DNA of 64,000 nucleotides from NCBI GenBank assembly GCA_050008495.1, contig JBEKMN010000002.1, positions 62,001 to 126,000 of the forward strand, written 5' to 3'. The translations under genes and the position numbers were made by a program. A model generated the notes under the pieces. It was not told where the DNA came from. It did not search any database and saw only the letters and a list, made by a program, of their open reading frames with translations. This DNA comes from CAVROP01 sp050008495. GTDB taxonomy: Bacteria; Acidobacteriota; Terriglobia; UBA7540. Shown here piece by piece: positions 1 through 8,894 of this stretch (its first letter is position 1; each line of letters starts with the position of its first letter).

Positions 1-210
1 GGGGCGCACCTGATTTCAGCCTCCTTATTCAGATGCGCCCCATCCCCGTTCTCCAAAAAAGCGGATAGGTATTCGAAAGCCAAAACAGCTCATCCGTCTG
101 CTGACGGACTCAGGCACAAAGAAGCGCGAAGTGGAAATCGTGCCCTTCTTCGCGCCCTTTGGGTACTTTGCGCCTCTCTCTTTGCGTGAAACCGGTTGGT
201 CCGTCCAGGG

Positions 211-2859
211 TTAGTTCAAAGGCTGGGACTCGCGAAAGATGTACTGCCCCGAAGCGACTTCCAAGACCACCGTCGAGCCTTCCTGCCTCAGAAAGCGGGC
301 GCCCTCCGCTTTCGAAATCGGTCTGTCACTCTCTTTCACGAGCTCTATCGAGGATGCGGGCAGGTAAACCGCCGCCGAGGTATTCGCAGGAATGCGCACT
401 GACAACTCGAAGCCCGCAGCGTCCTTTTTCCAATTGCTCTCGACCCGGCCCTGTTTCGTGTCATGCCAGGCTTTCACCCATGTTAAATCGCCGACCGGTT
501 GTGGCTTAATGCTAATCTGGTTCGAATCCGCTTCGATGCCTGCCAGCCCTGCATAGAACCACTCTTCGATGTGACCCAGCATGCAGTGGTTCTGAGAGGA
601 GGCGGGATCGGCGTCCCAAGCCTCGGTCAGCGAAGTGGCTCCCTTGGCCAATTGGGCGCCGTAACTGGGAGGATTGGTGCGGCTGGTCATGGCGAATAGC
701 AGGTCCGAGCGGCCGCCTTCCATCAGGGCGCGCACCAGGTAGTGATAGCCGATGTCTCCTGCGGTCTGTTGATTGCCTCGGCGAATCACGTCCTCAACCA
801 GGTGTTCGAGCACGCGGCCACGCTCGGTGGGCGGGCACAAACCCGTCACCAGCGGCATCGCCTGAGCCGTCTGGCTGCCGGTGGCGTATTGCCCGGCCCG
901 GCGGTCGAAGAAACTATAATTGAACGCCGTCTGGACCGCATCCGCGCGTGCCTTGTACCATTCGGCCTCCTCGTCGTGCCCCAAAATACGGCAGGCCTGC
1001 TCTACAACGCAAAGGTCCTGATAGTAGGTGGCGGTGGCCGTTACGCCCAGTGGAGTGAGTTTTGAAACGCCGGGCTCGCCCGGTCCAATGTCGTACCAGT
1101 CGCCCAAGCCATACGATAAGATATTATCCGCCGCCTTATTGCCCAGATAGTGGACGTAACGCTCCATGGCCGGCAGGCTCTCGGCAAGCAACTGCCGATC
1201 TCCGTACTTGCGGTACGCCCACCAGGGAATCATCACCATGGCGCTGCCCCATTCCGGCGAATCACGGAAACCGTCGGCGTGCACCGCGTAGTCGGGAGCG
1301 GTGTCCGGAATAAGCCCCTCAACCGTCTGCGAATCACGCATATCACGCACGATCTTGGGAAAGTAGGCTGAGAGGTCGTAATCGTAGCCGATGCTCGAGG
1401 CCATGAGATAAGGCACCTCGAGCCAGCCGAGTTTTTCACGGTGCGGGCAGTCGGTGACCACGCTCTGGAGGTTGCTGCGCACCGCCGCGTCGATCAGTTT
1501 ATGGATGTTGTTGAACAGCGGATTCGAGCAGGAAAACTCTCCGGCCTGCGGCGCTGAGGCGTAAAGGAACTGGCCCTGAAGATCCGTCACCTCGGCAGCG
1601 CCTTCCACCTGCACGTAGCGAAAGCCGTAATAGGAGAAATGCGGATGCCAGGTTTCGTCGCCGCCGCCTTTCAGCGTGTAGGTGAAGTACTCGGGGCCGC
1701 CCGAACTTCTTTGGGTGACGAAGCCTTTTGCGCCGAGCAATTCGCCCGGGGTAAGGCGGACGGAGGCGCCGGCCTTGCCGCGCACCGTGATTTGCGGCCA
1801 GCCGGCAAAATTCTGTCCAAGGTCGTAAACGTGAATTCCAGGCGCAGGCTCGCTGACCTTTGCTGGATGGAACACCTGCATAACCTTGATCGGCGGCTGG
1901 GTCTCGGAGAACAGATGTTCCGTGGAATCGTCAACCACTTCAACCGTTTCCCAGCCTTTTGCCGCAAAGCCGGGCTCATTCCATCCCGGCTGCTCCGCGC
2001 GCGCGTCGTAGTCTTCGCCGCCATAAATGCAGGAGAATCGGATCGGGCTGGGAGCTACCCTCCACTTGTAGTCCGAAGTAATGTTCTGAATGGACCCGTC
2101 ATCGAACTCGATGCGAAGCAGCAGGATGAATTTCGGGCGGCCCATGCTACCGGTGAACTTAACGTAGCGGCCGCCCGCGACGTTGTACATACCGTTACCC
2201 AGGATCACTCCCACGGCGTTCGCGCCTGGTTGCAGGAGCTTATCAACCTCAAACGTGGTGTACAGATTGGTGCGGCGATAGTTGGTCCAGCCGGGCTCCA
2301 AAACGTGGTCGCCCACTTTGCGGCCGTTGAGATACAGCTCGAAAAAGCCCAATCCGCAGATGTAGGCAGTGGCGCGGGTCACCTTGCGCGTGAGCGCAAA
2401 CTCGCGCCGGAACATGGGCAGCGGCCCGGAGTTGAGCGCCGTACGGCTCCAGGCAATCCACGCGGCGTGCCAGTCCTCGGGCTTCAGGATTCCCATCGAC
2501 CAGCTTGCCGCGCGACTCCATTCTGAGGGCGCACCTGCCTTGTCCCACACCCGGACCTTCCAATAGCAGCGCTGATGCGAGACGAGGGGCTTGCCGGCGT
2601 ACGCGATATTAATGCTCTCGCGGCTTGCTACCTTGCCGCTGTCCCACAAATCCCCGTCGTTCGCTTCCAGCTTGGCGGGCGTCGAGGCGACGAGGATCTG
2701 ATAAGCGGATTGCGACTGCGCCCGTTCGTCGCTGGATAAAATCCAACTGAGCCGCGGCTGGCCGGCGTCGATCCCGCGCGGCTCGACCCGGTACTCGCAT
2801 CGCAGGTTCTGAGGCGTAATGCCCGGCGCCAGTAGCGCCAGCAACAGCAAAGTGTGCAT
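211..2859 (-). CDS. GH78 family alpha-L-rhamnosidase, exported
   Basis: Predicted glycoside hydrolase removing terminal alpha-L-rhamnose from plant or microbial glycans. The 882-residue product begins with a hydrophobic signal-like stretch (MHTLLLLALLAPG) and then the fibronectin-like N-terminal region typical of bacterial rhamnosidases. The catalytic (alpha/alpha)6 barrel shows the TDCPHREKLGWLE block, where the acidic catalytic residue of the family lies, and SPEWG further on. The reading frame is open upstream to 3255, but that part is antisense-like and lies over the oxidoreductase gene; the ATG at 2859 sits 4 bases after the preceding stop codon, so the two are almost certainly cotranscribed. 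An exported or periplasmic location is inferred from the leader. Confidence 0.9.
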   Translation of the reverse strand: MHTLLLLALLAPGITPQNLRCEYRVEPRGIDAGQPRLSWILSSDERAQSQSAYQILVASTPAKLEANDGDLWDSGKVASRESINIAYAGKPLVSHQRCYWKVRVWDKAGAPSEWSRAASWSMGILKPEDWHAAWIAWSRTALNSGPLPMFRREFALTRKVTRATAYICGLGFFELYLNGRKVGDHVLEPGWTNYRRTNLYTTFEVDKLLQPGANAVGVILGNGMYNVAGGRYVKFTGSMGRPKFILLLRIEFDDGSIQNITSDYKWRVAPSPIRFSCIYGGEDYDARAEQPGWNEPGFAAKGWETVEVVDDSTEHLFSETQPPIKVMQVFHPAKVSEPAPGIHVYDLGQNFAGWPQITVRGKAGASVRLTPGELLGAKGFVTQRSSGGPEYFTYTLKGGGDETWHPHFSYYGFRYVQVEGAAEVTDLQGQFLYASAPQAGEFSCSNPLFNNIHKLIDAAVRSNLQSVVTDCPHREKLGWLEVPYLMASSIGYDYDLSAYFPKIVRDMRDSQTVEGLIPDTAPDYAVHADGFRDSPEWGSAMVMIPWWAYRKYGDRQLLAESLPAMERYVHYLGNKAADNILSYGLGDWYDIGPGEPGVSKLTPLGVTATATYYQDLCVVEQACRILGHDEEAEWYKARADAVQTAFNYSFFDRRAGQYATGSQTAQAMPLVTGLCPPTERGRVLEHLVEDVIRRGNQQTAGDIGYHYLVRALMEGGRSDLLFAMTSRTNPPSYGAQLAKGATSLTEAWDADPASSQNHCMLGHIEEWFYAGLAGIEADSNQISIKPQPVGDLTWVKAWHDTKQGRVESNWKKDAAGFELSVRIPANTSAAVYLPASSIELVKESDRPISKAEGARFLRQEGSTVVLEVASGQYIFRESQPLN

Positions 2860-2863
2860 AACT

Positions 2864-4099
2864 CTAAACAATCTCCTCTGTCTTCGGGTCCCAGTGCACG
2901 GCGCGCTTTTTGTGGTAAGAAGTGATGGACATCTGGCAAGCGATGGCGGCGCGGTAGCCGATCTCGAACGAGCACCTGGGTTCCTTGCGGCTGCGCATGC
3001 AGTCGAAGAAATTCTGCATGTGCTCGGAGGTGGCATCGCGGTACCCCGTCGCTTGCCCGCCCTCGGGGGTTTCGGCGCACATGGTTTCAACTCCCCGCTT
3101 CTCGCCGCCCTGGGGCTGATAGCGGACCTGGTCGCCTTCGTTGCGCGAAACTGTGCCTTTGTTGCCCAACAGCAGGTCATGTCCTTCGCCGTAGAAATCG
3201 TTCCCGAACATCGAGTTCCAGGTGAAGAGGATCTTGCCTTGCAGCATTGAAACATCCATGGTGTCGGGCACCTGCATTTTCGGCGAGAGCAGGTTGGCGC
3301 CCGTCATGGTGACGCTGTCCGGAATCTTGAAATCCATGAGCTTGTACCAGAAGCCGACCTGGTGAACCATGTTCTCAAAGACGTTGCTGCCGTCGTAATC
3401 CCAGAAGAAGCGCCAGTTCATATAGCGCTGCGGATCGAACGGATGCGGAGTTGCCTCGCCCAGGAAACCTTTCCAGTCCACATGCTGCGGGTCGCAGTCG
3501 GCAGGGGTTTCCCGCGTCCATCCGCCGTAGGGAGCGTTGCGATAGTGATGAGTATGAAGTGCGGTGATGGTGCCCAGTTTGTCGGCAGCGACCATCTCGC
3601 GAATGGTGCTGAAGCCTGGAGTGCTGATGGCTTGAATCCCCACCTGCACCACGCGTCCCGAGCCCTCGAAGGCCTTCTTCATGCGCCGCGCATGGTCGGG
3701 ATTGAACGCCATAGTCTTTTCCTGGTAGACGTCCTTTCCTGCCTGGATGGCGGGAACGAAATTCAGCGCATGTTGGTGCTGCGGAGTGGCAATCAGCACC
3801 GCGTCGATGGATTTGTCGTCGAGTAATTGGCGGAAATCTTTGTAGGTGTGAATCGAGGGAACGATGGCTTTCACTTCGTCCAGGCGCCGCGAATAGACAT
3901 CCGCCACGGCTGCCGCTTCGACATTGGGGCACTTGATGGCGGCGTGAAAGATTTCCTGGCCGCGATCCCCGCCGCCAATCAGACCGATTCGGATGCGGTC
4001 GTTGGCTCCCAGCACACGGCTGAATGGGTAGATCCCCGAGGCGGCCATCGCCGCTGAGCTTCCCAGGGCTTGCTTTATGAAAGTACGTCGGGTTGACAT
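2864..4099 (-). CDS. Gfo/Idh/MocA family oxidoreductase with Tat signal
   Basis: NAD(P)-dependent sugar oxidoreductase-like protein, 411 residues. It opens with a twin-arginine motif (STRRTFIKQ) and hydrophobic segment, then a Rossmann nucleotide-binding motif (IGLIGGGDRG) and the usual Gfo/Idh block ending in QEKTMAF. Tat-exported members are very common in acidobacteria and planctomycetes and usually sit with glycoside hydrolases, as here directly upstream of the rhamnosidase. The substrate cannot be read from sequence; oxidation or epimerisation of a released sugar is an inference from the neighbour. The M23 peptidase gene lies 72 bases upstream on the same strand and may share its transcript. 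Confidence 0.9.
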   Translation of the reverse strand: MSTRRTFIKQALGSSAAMAASGIYPFSRVLGANDRIRIGLIGGGDRGQEIFHAAIKCPNVEAAAVADVYSRRLDEVKAIVPSIHTYKDFRQLLDDKSIDAVLIATPQHQHALNFVPAIQAGKDVYQEKTMAFNPDHARRMKKAFEGSGRVVQVGIQAISTPGFSTIREMVAADKLGTITALHTHHYRNAPYGGWTRETPADCDPQHVDWKGFLGEATPHPFDPQRYMNWRFFWDYDGSNVFENMVHQVGFWYKLMDFKIPDSVTMTGANLLSPKMQVPDTMDVSMLQGKILFTWNSMFGNDFYGEGHDLLLGNKGTVSRNEGDQVRYQPQGGEKRGVETMCAETPEGGQATGYRDATSEHMQNFFDCMRSRKEPRCSFEIGYRAAIACQMSITSYHKKRAVHWDPKTEEIV

Positions 4100-4171
4100 C
4101 TGTACACTCCTTAAATGAACAGAATTTCAAGACTCGAAGGGCGAAAGTTTAATGGCAAACGGAACTACAAT

Positions 4172-5638
4172 TCAAATTTTGCCTGCCACGGTCACCCAAA
4201 GATGCGTGATGGCTGTCTGCCCCAGCCGGTTGGTGCGCTCCACACGGACGATATAGTCTCCCGGCTTCGAAAATGCGTGTGTGGTGGTTGCGAATCCGTT
4301 CTTCGCGTGTTCATTGACGTTGCCATCCGATTTGGTTGTGGCCGTCGCGCCGTCGCCAAACGACCAATCTTCTTCTCCGTCCGTTGTGCCGAAAGTGCGT
4401 ACCTTGAAGGTGACCGGGCTGTCTGGCGCAATGGCCACCGTAGGCCAGTACGCGGCCTGAATCGAGGGCGGGACCTGTTCGGGGTGTTTCGGATCGAGCA
4501 CATTGACGGTCTCGAAATCGTAGGCGGTTCGGCCACCGGCGTCGGTGATTTTCAGAATTTCGCTATACGTGCCGGCCTTCGGGTAAGCCCTCTCGACCTT
4601 CGCTCCGGAAGCGGTTTGTCCGTCTGTGAAGGTCCAATCGTAGCTGGTGATGTGCGAGGCGGGCCAGGATCGCGACCCGTCCAACGCTGCCTTCTCTCCA
4701 ACCAGCACGGCTGCGTGAGGGCGCGCGACGGCGACCAGGCGAGGGCTAAACTGTTGCCGGTAAGCTTCCCACAAAAAGGCATAGCCTTCCTGAGTCCCCC
4801 ATTTGCCGGAGGGCTGCCGGCTGATGATCTCGAAGTGGAGGTGCGACCATCCACCGCTTCCGCCTTCTTTCCCGAGCGTGCCGATCTTCTGCCCCTGGAC
4901 CACGCGGCCCCCAAGCTTCACCGACGGGTCATACGAGTACAGGTGCGTGTAGCGCGTGAACCAGCCACGGCCATCTTCCACCCAGATGGTATCGTTGAAT
5001 TCCCTGTCGATTGCCGGGTTGTCTTTCACTTTGTCGATTACCGCCGTGCCGAGCCCCACCACGAGGCCATCGGTTGCGGCGATGACCTCCGTCAAGCCCT
5101 CGGCGCCGCCAATGTCGAGGCCCGCGTGATAGTAGATTTGCTTCGTGGTAATGCGCTCGCCTTCATCGACGTAAGTCGGCTCGTTGCCCATCTGAGTGCG
5201 CGAGGCGAACCAGAGCTGCCGAACCGGGTAGACCATGGACCCCGGAGGCATGAAGGGCGACCCCGCCGGCCAAACGCGCAGTCGTGCGTCCTTGACGAGC
5301 CCCCAGTGGTCGCGGTTGGTATTCTGGTAGTAAGCCCTGGTCACCGTGCAGTCGATCTGCACGCCGCCCACCTCGACCGGCAGACGATAATTCCCGCAGG
5401 AAAGTGTCGCCCGAGAGCCGTCGATCTCCACCTCCGCGCGCGCCTCCCGAATCGCGGAACGAGCTTTGTCCCGCATCTCGCTGGTCGAGAGCAGTTTCAC
5501 CGTTGCGCGCTTGCCATTCGAGAGCTGGACGCTCTCCGTCGCTCCCGTGTCAATGTCCACAGTGCGGAAGAGCGGCTGCTGAGCGCCTGCCAGCGCGCCG
5601 AAGAGTAGATATAAAACGGCGATATTCAAGGCTTTCAT
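4172..5638 (-). CDS. M23 family metallopeptidase with two PKD domains
   Basis: Secreted protein of 488 residues with a signal peptide (cleavage likely near residue 19). The middle carries the LytM/M23 zinc site: HAGLDIGG supplies H171 and D175, and HLHFEI supplies H266 and H268. Two PKD-like beta-sandwich modules follow, around residues 300-380 and 395-485 (GSRSWPASHITSYDWTFTDG and WSFGDGATATT). M23 enzymes cleave peptidoglycan cross-bridges or glycine-rich peptides; PKD modules bind carbohydrate or protein, so this could be a secreted protease or an envelope hydrolase. All metal ligands appear present. It is first in the minus-strand run with the oxidoreductase and rhamnosidase. Confidence 0.85.
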   Translation of the reverse strand: MKALNIAVLYLLFGALAGAQQPLFRTVDIDTGATESVQLSNGKRATVKLLSTSEMRDKARSAIREARAEVEIDGSRATLSCGNYRLPVEVGGVQIDCTVTRAYYQNTNRDHWGLVKDARLRVWPAGSPFMPPGSMVYPVRQLWFASRTQMGNEPTYVDEGERITTKQIYYHAGLDIGGAEGLTEVIAATDGLVVGLGTAVIDKVKDNPAIDREFNDTIWVEDGRGWFTRYTHLYSYDPSVKLGGRVVQGQKIGTLGKEGGSGGWSHLHFEIISRQPSGKWGTQEGYAFLWEAYRQQFSPRLVAVARPHAAVLVGEKAALDGSRSWPASHITSYDWTFTDGQTASGAKVERAYPKAGTYSEILKITDAGGRTAYDFETVNVLDPKHPEQVPPSIQAAYWPTVAIAPDSPVTFKVRTFGTTDGEEDWSFGDGATATTKSDGNVNEHAKNGFATTTHAFSKPGDYIVRVERTNRLGQTAITHLWVTVAGKI

Positions 5639-5735
5639 GTAAGCTCCGCCTCTCCTGTCTCAGGTTCGTCCCGGGCAAAAACCATACACCGCCGACCGTT
5701 TCGGGTCAAGCTTGGATTACCTTGGGTGCTTCGGG
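5639..5735. other. upstream gap of the M23 gene, no gene seen
   Basis: Short non-coding stretch holding the upstream region of the minus-strand peptidase gene (an AGGAGAGGCGGAG-like ribosome site just before its ATG). It ends at the start of a structured repeat. Confidence 0.4.
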
Positions 5736-5833
5736 GTGGCGCAGACGTGCCGTCCTTTGGCATGTCTGCGCCCCCTGGGATCGAGAGGGGCGCCTACATC
5801 CCGACAAAAAAGTGTCGGGACGTAGGCGCCACC
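5736..5833. repeat. two-hairpin palindromic repeat, copy 1
   Basis: About 98 bases made of two adjacent hairpins. The first pairs GGCGCAGACGTGCC with GGCATGTCTGCGCC around a 7-base loop; the second pairs GGCGCCTACATCCCGACA with TGTCGGGACGTAGGCGCC around a 6-base loop. The outer ends GTGGCGC and GGCGCCAC also complement. A second copy lies at 15117-15209 with the same two hairpins and a different spacer, so this is a dispersed REPIN-like element. Confidence 0.9.
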
Positions 5834-5872
5834 CTGCGGAAAACATGGAGAAAGCGTGAAAAAACCGGAAGG

Positions 5873-5915
5873 TGTCATCCTGAGCGAAGCGAAGGATCTC
5901 GGCAGTTCGATCACC
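5873..5915. repeat. GTCATCCTGAGCGAAGCGAAGGATCT repeat half
   Basis: One arm of the dispersed bacterial repeat with the core CCTGAGCGAAGCGAAGGAT. Related copies, often as facing pairs, occur at 8789-8875, 33583-33724 and 36974-37064. It lies just before the point where the amidohydrolase fragment becomes recognisable. Confidence 0.7.
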
Positions 5916-5974
5916 ACATGCCTTTGGAACCCCACTCCCGGCACGATCGGCAATATGCCCGCTCCTTAGGGAGT

Positions 5975-6451
5975 GTGGTCAAACGCGGAATTCCGGTGCA
6001 CGACATAGTGTCGTTCCTTAATTTTTCACTGTTGGACGTCGTGGCCGAATTGAATATTCCGGTGATATACTACCCCGACCGCAACGAATATCCGGGACCC
6101 GCCCGGGCGTACTACATGATAGCCACCGCTTACCCTTCGGTGAAGTTCATACTGCCCCATCTGGGCGCGTATCGCTCGTGGCATTGGTGGGCGCATTACG
6201 AAGCGATGGATCTTGTAAAGCGTTTTCCTAACATCTATGTGGGAACATCCAGCGTGATCAGCCGCAAGTATCTCGAGATGGCGGCACGCGAACTGCCCGC
6301 GCAGAGGATTCTATTTGGTTCCTTCGCCCCGGAGCTGGATCCTCGCGTGGAGTTGTATTCGGTGAGGCTGCTGAAACTCAGCGAGCCGTCGCAAGCTTTG
6401 ATCCTGGGGGGCAACATGCAAAACTTGTTAGGCTTGTCGGGGCTACCATAA
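5975..6451 (+). pseudogene. amidohydrolase-2 family C-terminal fragment
   Basis: The conceptual product resembles the C-terminal half of TIM-barrel metal-dependent hydrolases (amidohydrolase_2): a strand ending in KFILPHLGAY with the conserved His, and the terminal helix block DPRVELYSVRLLKL followed by LILGGN. The N-terminal half with the HxH metal site is missing; upstream the frame runs only through repeat sequence (5736-5915). The family's FGSD motif reads FGSFAPELDP, so the usual Asp is displaced or lost. A GTG at 5975 could start a short product, but without the metal site it should be inactive. It precedes the DUF1080 gene by 13 bases. A 5'-truncated relic is the best reading. Confidence 0.7.
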
Positions 6452-6464
6452 CTACGGAGGAGGG

Positions 6465-7451
6465 ATGGAAATGAAGCATAAGTTAATATGCTTAAGTATG
6501 CTATTAGTAATTGTGAGTATGTTTGCAGCTTACTCCAGCGGCGCGAGCTCACAGGCCGGGGCGTCTGCGAGTTCGGCGGCCGCCACCGATGCCTTTGCGG
6601 GGCGTTGGGATATAAGCATCAAGACGCCGAAGGGCGAACTTCCTTCCTGGATCGACGTTTCTGATGAGCAGGGGAAGGTAAAGGTTGTGATGGTCGGTGT
6701 GTCCGAGCATGCGACCCCGCTCGCGAAGGCCGAAATCAAAGCGGGAGAGATCGAGTTTGTGTCTCCCAAGGAAGAGGAGGGATTTGATAACGACACGACT
6801 TTTAAGGGGAAACTTGTGGGCCGCCAACTGGTAGGCACGGCGAGCAGCTCAGGCGGGGTCTCCTGGTCCTGGATCGGCCGCCGCGCGCCGGCTCTGAAGC
6901 GGACCGGCGCTCCAAAGTGGGGCGCGCCCGTAACCTTGTTCGACGGCAAAGATTTCACCGGGTGGCGATTCAGTGATCCGAAAAGGGCCAAGACCTGGAC
7001 GATTGAAGGCGGTACGCTGGTCAGCAACGGACACGGCCCCGAGATCATTACCACCGCCGCATTCAACGATTTCAAGTTGCACATCGAGTTTTACTGCGGG
7101 CCCAAATCCAATAGCGGCGTATATCTGCGAGGCCGGTACGAAGTGCAGATCGAAACCGATTCAGAAGCCGAGCCCCCCAGCCACCACACGGGTGGGGTCT
7201 ACGGATATCTTGACCCCACGCCGGAGCAGCCCCGGAAGGACGGAGTCTGGCAGACTTTTGACATCACGCTGCTTGGGAGAACCGTGACTTTGGTGCAGAA
7301 TGGCGTAGCCGTTATCGATCATAAAGAGATCCCGGGCATCACCGGCGGAGCTCTCGATAGCCACGAAGGCGCGCCAGGGCCTATTTACTTTCAAGGCAGC
7401 GAGCAAGGACGCGTCGCATTTAGAAACATTGTACTCACGCCTGCGGAATAG
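6465..7451 (+). CDS. DUF1080 (3-keto-disaccharide hydrolase) family protein
   Basis: Exported protein of about 328 residues. A signal peptide occupies the first 30 residues; residues 45-140 form an unassigned beta-rich region; the C-terminal ~190 residues are a DUF1080 jelly-roll starting at VTLFDGKDFTGW and containing NSGVYLRGRYEVQI and GPIYFQG. Family members act on 3-keto-glycosides or bind carbohydrate. A strong GGAGGAGGG ribosome site at 6456-6464 fits ATG 6471 best, although ATG 6465 is also possible. The Gfo/Idh oxidoreductases and the isomerase-like gene nearby are the usual partners in 3-keto-sugar metabolism, so a role there is inferred. Confidence 0.85.
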   Translation: MEMKHKLICLSMLLVIVSMFAAYSSGASSQAGASASSAAATDAFAGRWDISIKTPKGELPSWIDVSDEQGKVKVVMVGVSEHATPLAKAEIKAGEIEFVSPKEEEGFDNDTTFKGKLVGRQLVGTASSSGGVSWSWIGRRAPALKRTGAPKWGAPVTLFDGKDFTGWRFSDPKRAKTWTIEGGTLVSNGHGPEIITTAAFNDFKLHIEFYCGPKSNSGVYLRGRYEVQIETDSEAEPPSHHTGGVYGYLDPTPEQPRKDGVWQTFDITLLGRTVTLVQNGVAVIDHKEIPGITGGALDSHEGAPGPIYFQGSEQGRVAFRNIVLTPAE

Positions 7452-7462
7452 TGCGTTGTGAT

Positions 7463-7522
7463 TGGTCGAAGCAGGGGCGCCCCTTGTGGCCGCCCTGGGC
7501 AACCCCAAGGGTTGCCCCTACA
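7463..7522. repeat. GGGCGGCC...GGGTTGCCCCTAC repeat
   Basis: GC-rich palindromic repeat with arms around GGGCAACCCCAAGGGTTGCCC, ending in CCTAC. Sister copies are at 29812-29885 and 35975-36033, with shorter relatives at 14815-14850, 45308-45340 and 63590-63621. Confidence 0.75.
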
Positions 7523-7626
7523 GCAACAAGTTTTAGCTGGCTGTTTGTAACAATCGTGGCGAGTCGTGAGACAATGCCACGGTTAGTGATGCGTTTTATT
7601 CAAATTCATGAAGCAAGGAGGTGTGA

Positions 7627-8490
7627 ATGTCTCATATTTCGAGAAGGGATTTTTTCAAGAAGGCGTCGGCCGGAGTTGCGGTGGCGGGGTTTCTTTCTGG
7701 AAACGCGGGCATGCTCAGCGCCAATCCTCTGGGCATGCCCATTGCGTGCCAGACTTGGCCTGTCAGGGACATGATCGCGAAGGACTTTCCCGGTACGCTC
7801 CAGATGCTCCGTACGGCAGGGTTTCGAGCCATCGAGCTCTGCTCGCCGGTAGGTTACTCTGACTCTGGGTTCGCCGGCCTGGCCAAATATTCGGGGAGCG
7901 AACTGCGCAAGATTATCAATGATGCCGGCCTCACCTGTGTCAGCTCGCACTTTGACCTTGGTGAACTCAGGAAGAATCAGGATGACCGGATCGCCTGGGC
8001 CAAGGGTGTCGGTCTGACGCAAATGCTGGTGGCCAGCCTCGGTGGGCCGCAGCACCCCACGATGGATGACGTGAAGAAGGCCGCGGACGAATACAACCGC
8101 ATCGGTGAGAAAGCCGCCGCCGCCGGTATTCAGCAGGGCCTCCACAACGAGGACTTTGAGCTGACGAAGGTGAACGGACAGCGGACTTATGACCTGTTGC
8201 TCAAGCTCCTGGATAAGAAGCTGGTGAAGTTCCAGTTTCAGGTCTCGACAATCTCAGAGGGCTACGACGCCGCAGAGTATTTCACCAAGTACCCGGGTCG
8301 TTTCATTTCGATGCACGTGCAAGGATGGGATGCCAAGAACCGCAAGGAAGCACCCGTAGGTCAGGATAGTCTCGACTGGAAGAAGATCTTCACCGCAGCA
8401 AGGACGGGTGGGATCAAGAACTACTTTGTCGAGATGGATTTGCCTCTGATGAAGGCCAGCGTGCCTTACCTTCGCAAATTGCAAGTCTGA
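7627..8490 (+). CDS. TIM-barrel sugar phosphate isomerase/epimerase-like, Tat signal
   Basis: 287-residue AP-endonuclease-2 family protein with a twin-arginine leader (SRRDFFKKA then a hydrophobic stretch). The barrel begins at PIACQTWPVRD and contains the ends of conserved strands FRAIELCSPVGY, CVSSHFDLGEL, GLHNEDFE and the terminal NYFVEMD. Related proteins isomerise or epimerise keto-sugars; Tat-exported versions are frequent next to DUF1080 and Gfo/Idh genes. It has a good AAGGAGG ribosome site (7615-7621) before the ATG. A fragment of a TonB receptor abuts its stop codon. Confidence 0.85.
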   Translation: MSHISRRDFFKKASAGVAVAGFLSGNAGMLSANPLGMPIACQTWPVRDMIAKDFPGTLQMLRTAGFRAIELCSPVGYSDSGFAGLAKYSGSELRKIINDAGLTCVSSHFDLGELRKNQDDRIAWAKGVGLTQMLVASLGGPQHPTMDDVKKAADEYNRIGEKAAAAGIQQGLHNEDFELTKVNGQRTYDLLLKLLDKKLVKFQFQVSTISEGYDAAEYFTKYPGRFISMHVQGWDAKNRKEAPVGQDSLDWKKIFTAARTGGIKNYFVEMDLPLMKASVPYLRKLQV

Positions 8491-8496
8491 TTGTGG

Positions 8497-8691
8497 AGTG
8501 CGGTAGGGGAGCTTGCAGATCTGCCGCCGAATTACCGGTTCAACCCCGCCGCCTTCGCACAGGCTGCCCCAGGTACGGGAATCGGCAATTCCTCGCGCGA
8601 TCCCATCTATGGGCCTGGGCTCAACAACTTCGACTTTGCGTTGTACGAGGATATCCACTTTCTGCAGCTTGGCGCGAAGATTTATTCCTAG
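8497..8691 (+). pseudogene. TonB-dependent receptor C-terminal remnant
   Basis: Directly after the isomerase stop the frame encodes PPNYRFNPAAFAQAAPGTG and then YGPGLNNFDFALYEDIHF. This pattern (FNPAAF, PGT, GN, R, GPG, NxDxxxxK/D) is the hallmark of the last strands of CarboxypepD_reg-type TonB receptors of acidobacteria. Only about 60 residues remain and the final strands are degraded, so this is a relic of a receptor that once belonged to the locus. No start codon or ribosome site is present. Confidence 0.7.
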
Positions 8692-8715
8692 TCAACGGCG
8701 GGTGCATTCAGTTCG

Positions 8716-8747
8716 AAGGGCGTCTGCTTTGGCAGACGCCCTTTTTT
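8716..8747 (+). terminator. rho-independent terminator
   Basis: Perfect 12-base stem AAGGGCGTCTGC / GCAGACGCCCTT with a TTTG loop and an immediately following run of T residues. It closes the plus-strand transcript of the isomerase and receptor remnant. Confidence 0.9.
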
Positions 8748-8788
8748 CTGCTCTGCGGTTGAGGGTATTGCGTCCGACAGAGATGCTG

Positions 8789-8875
8789 CTGTCATTCCGA
8801 GCGCAGCGCGGAATCTCGCCTTGACGCGGGTCAGCCATGAAGCGGCAACCAGGGCGAGATTCCTTGTTGCGCTTG
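8789..8875. repeat. inverted GTCATTCCGAGCGCAGCG / GCGAGATTCC repeat
   Basis: Facing arms of the dispersed GTCATTCTGAGCG family: GGAATCTCGCC (8812-8822) pairs with GGCGAGATTCC (8853-8863). It lies in the gap between convergent genes. Confidence 0.65.
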
Positions 8876-8894
8876 GCACGGTCCGGCCGATCTC

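Noticed and set aside
515..535. tRNA-like GGTTCGAATCC sequence
   Set aside because: It is inside the rhamnosidase coding region and no cloverleaf arms surround it.
1639..2526. 295-codon open frame on the plus strand
   Set aside because: Antisense to the rhamnosidase gene; low-complexity product without family motifs, explained by GC-rich codon bias.
2860..3255. N-terminal extension of the rhamnosidase
   Set aside because: It overlaps the oxidoreductase gene in another frame and the signal peptide starts at ATG 2859.
4115..5608. 497-codon open frame on the plus strand
   Set aside because: Lies exactly opposite the M23-PKD gene, which has clear catalytic motifs; the plus-strand product shows none.
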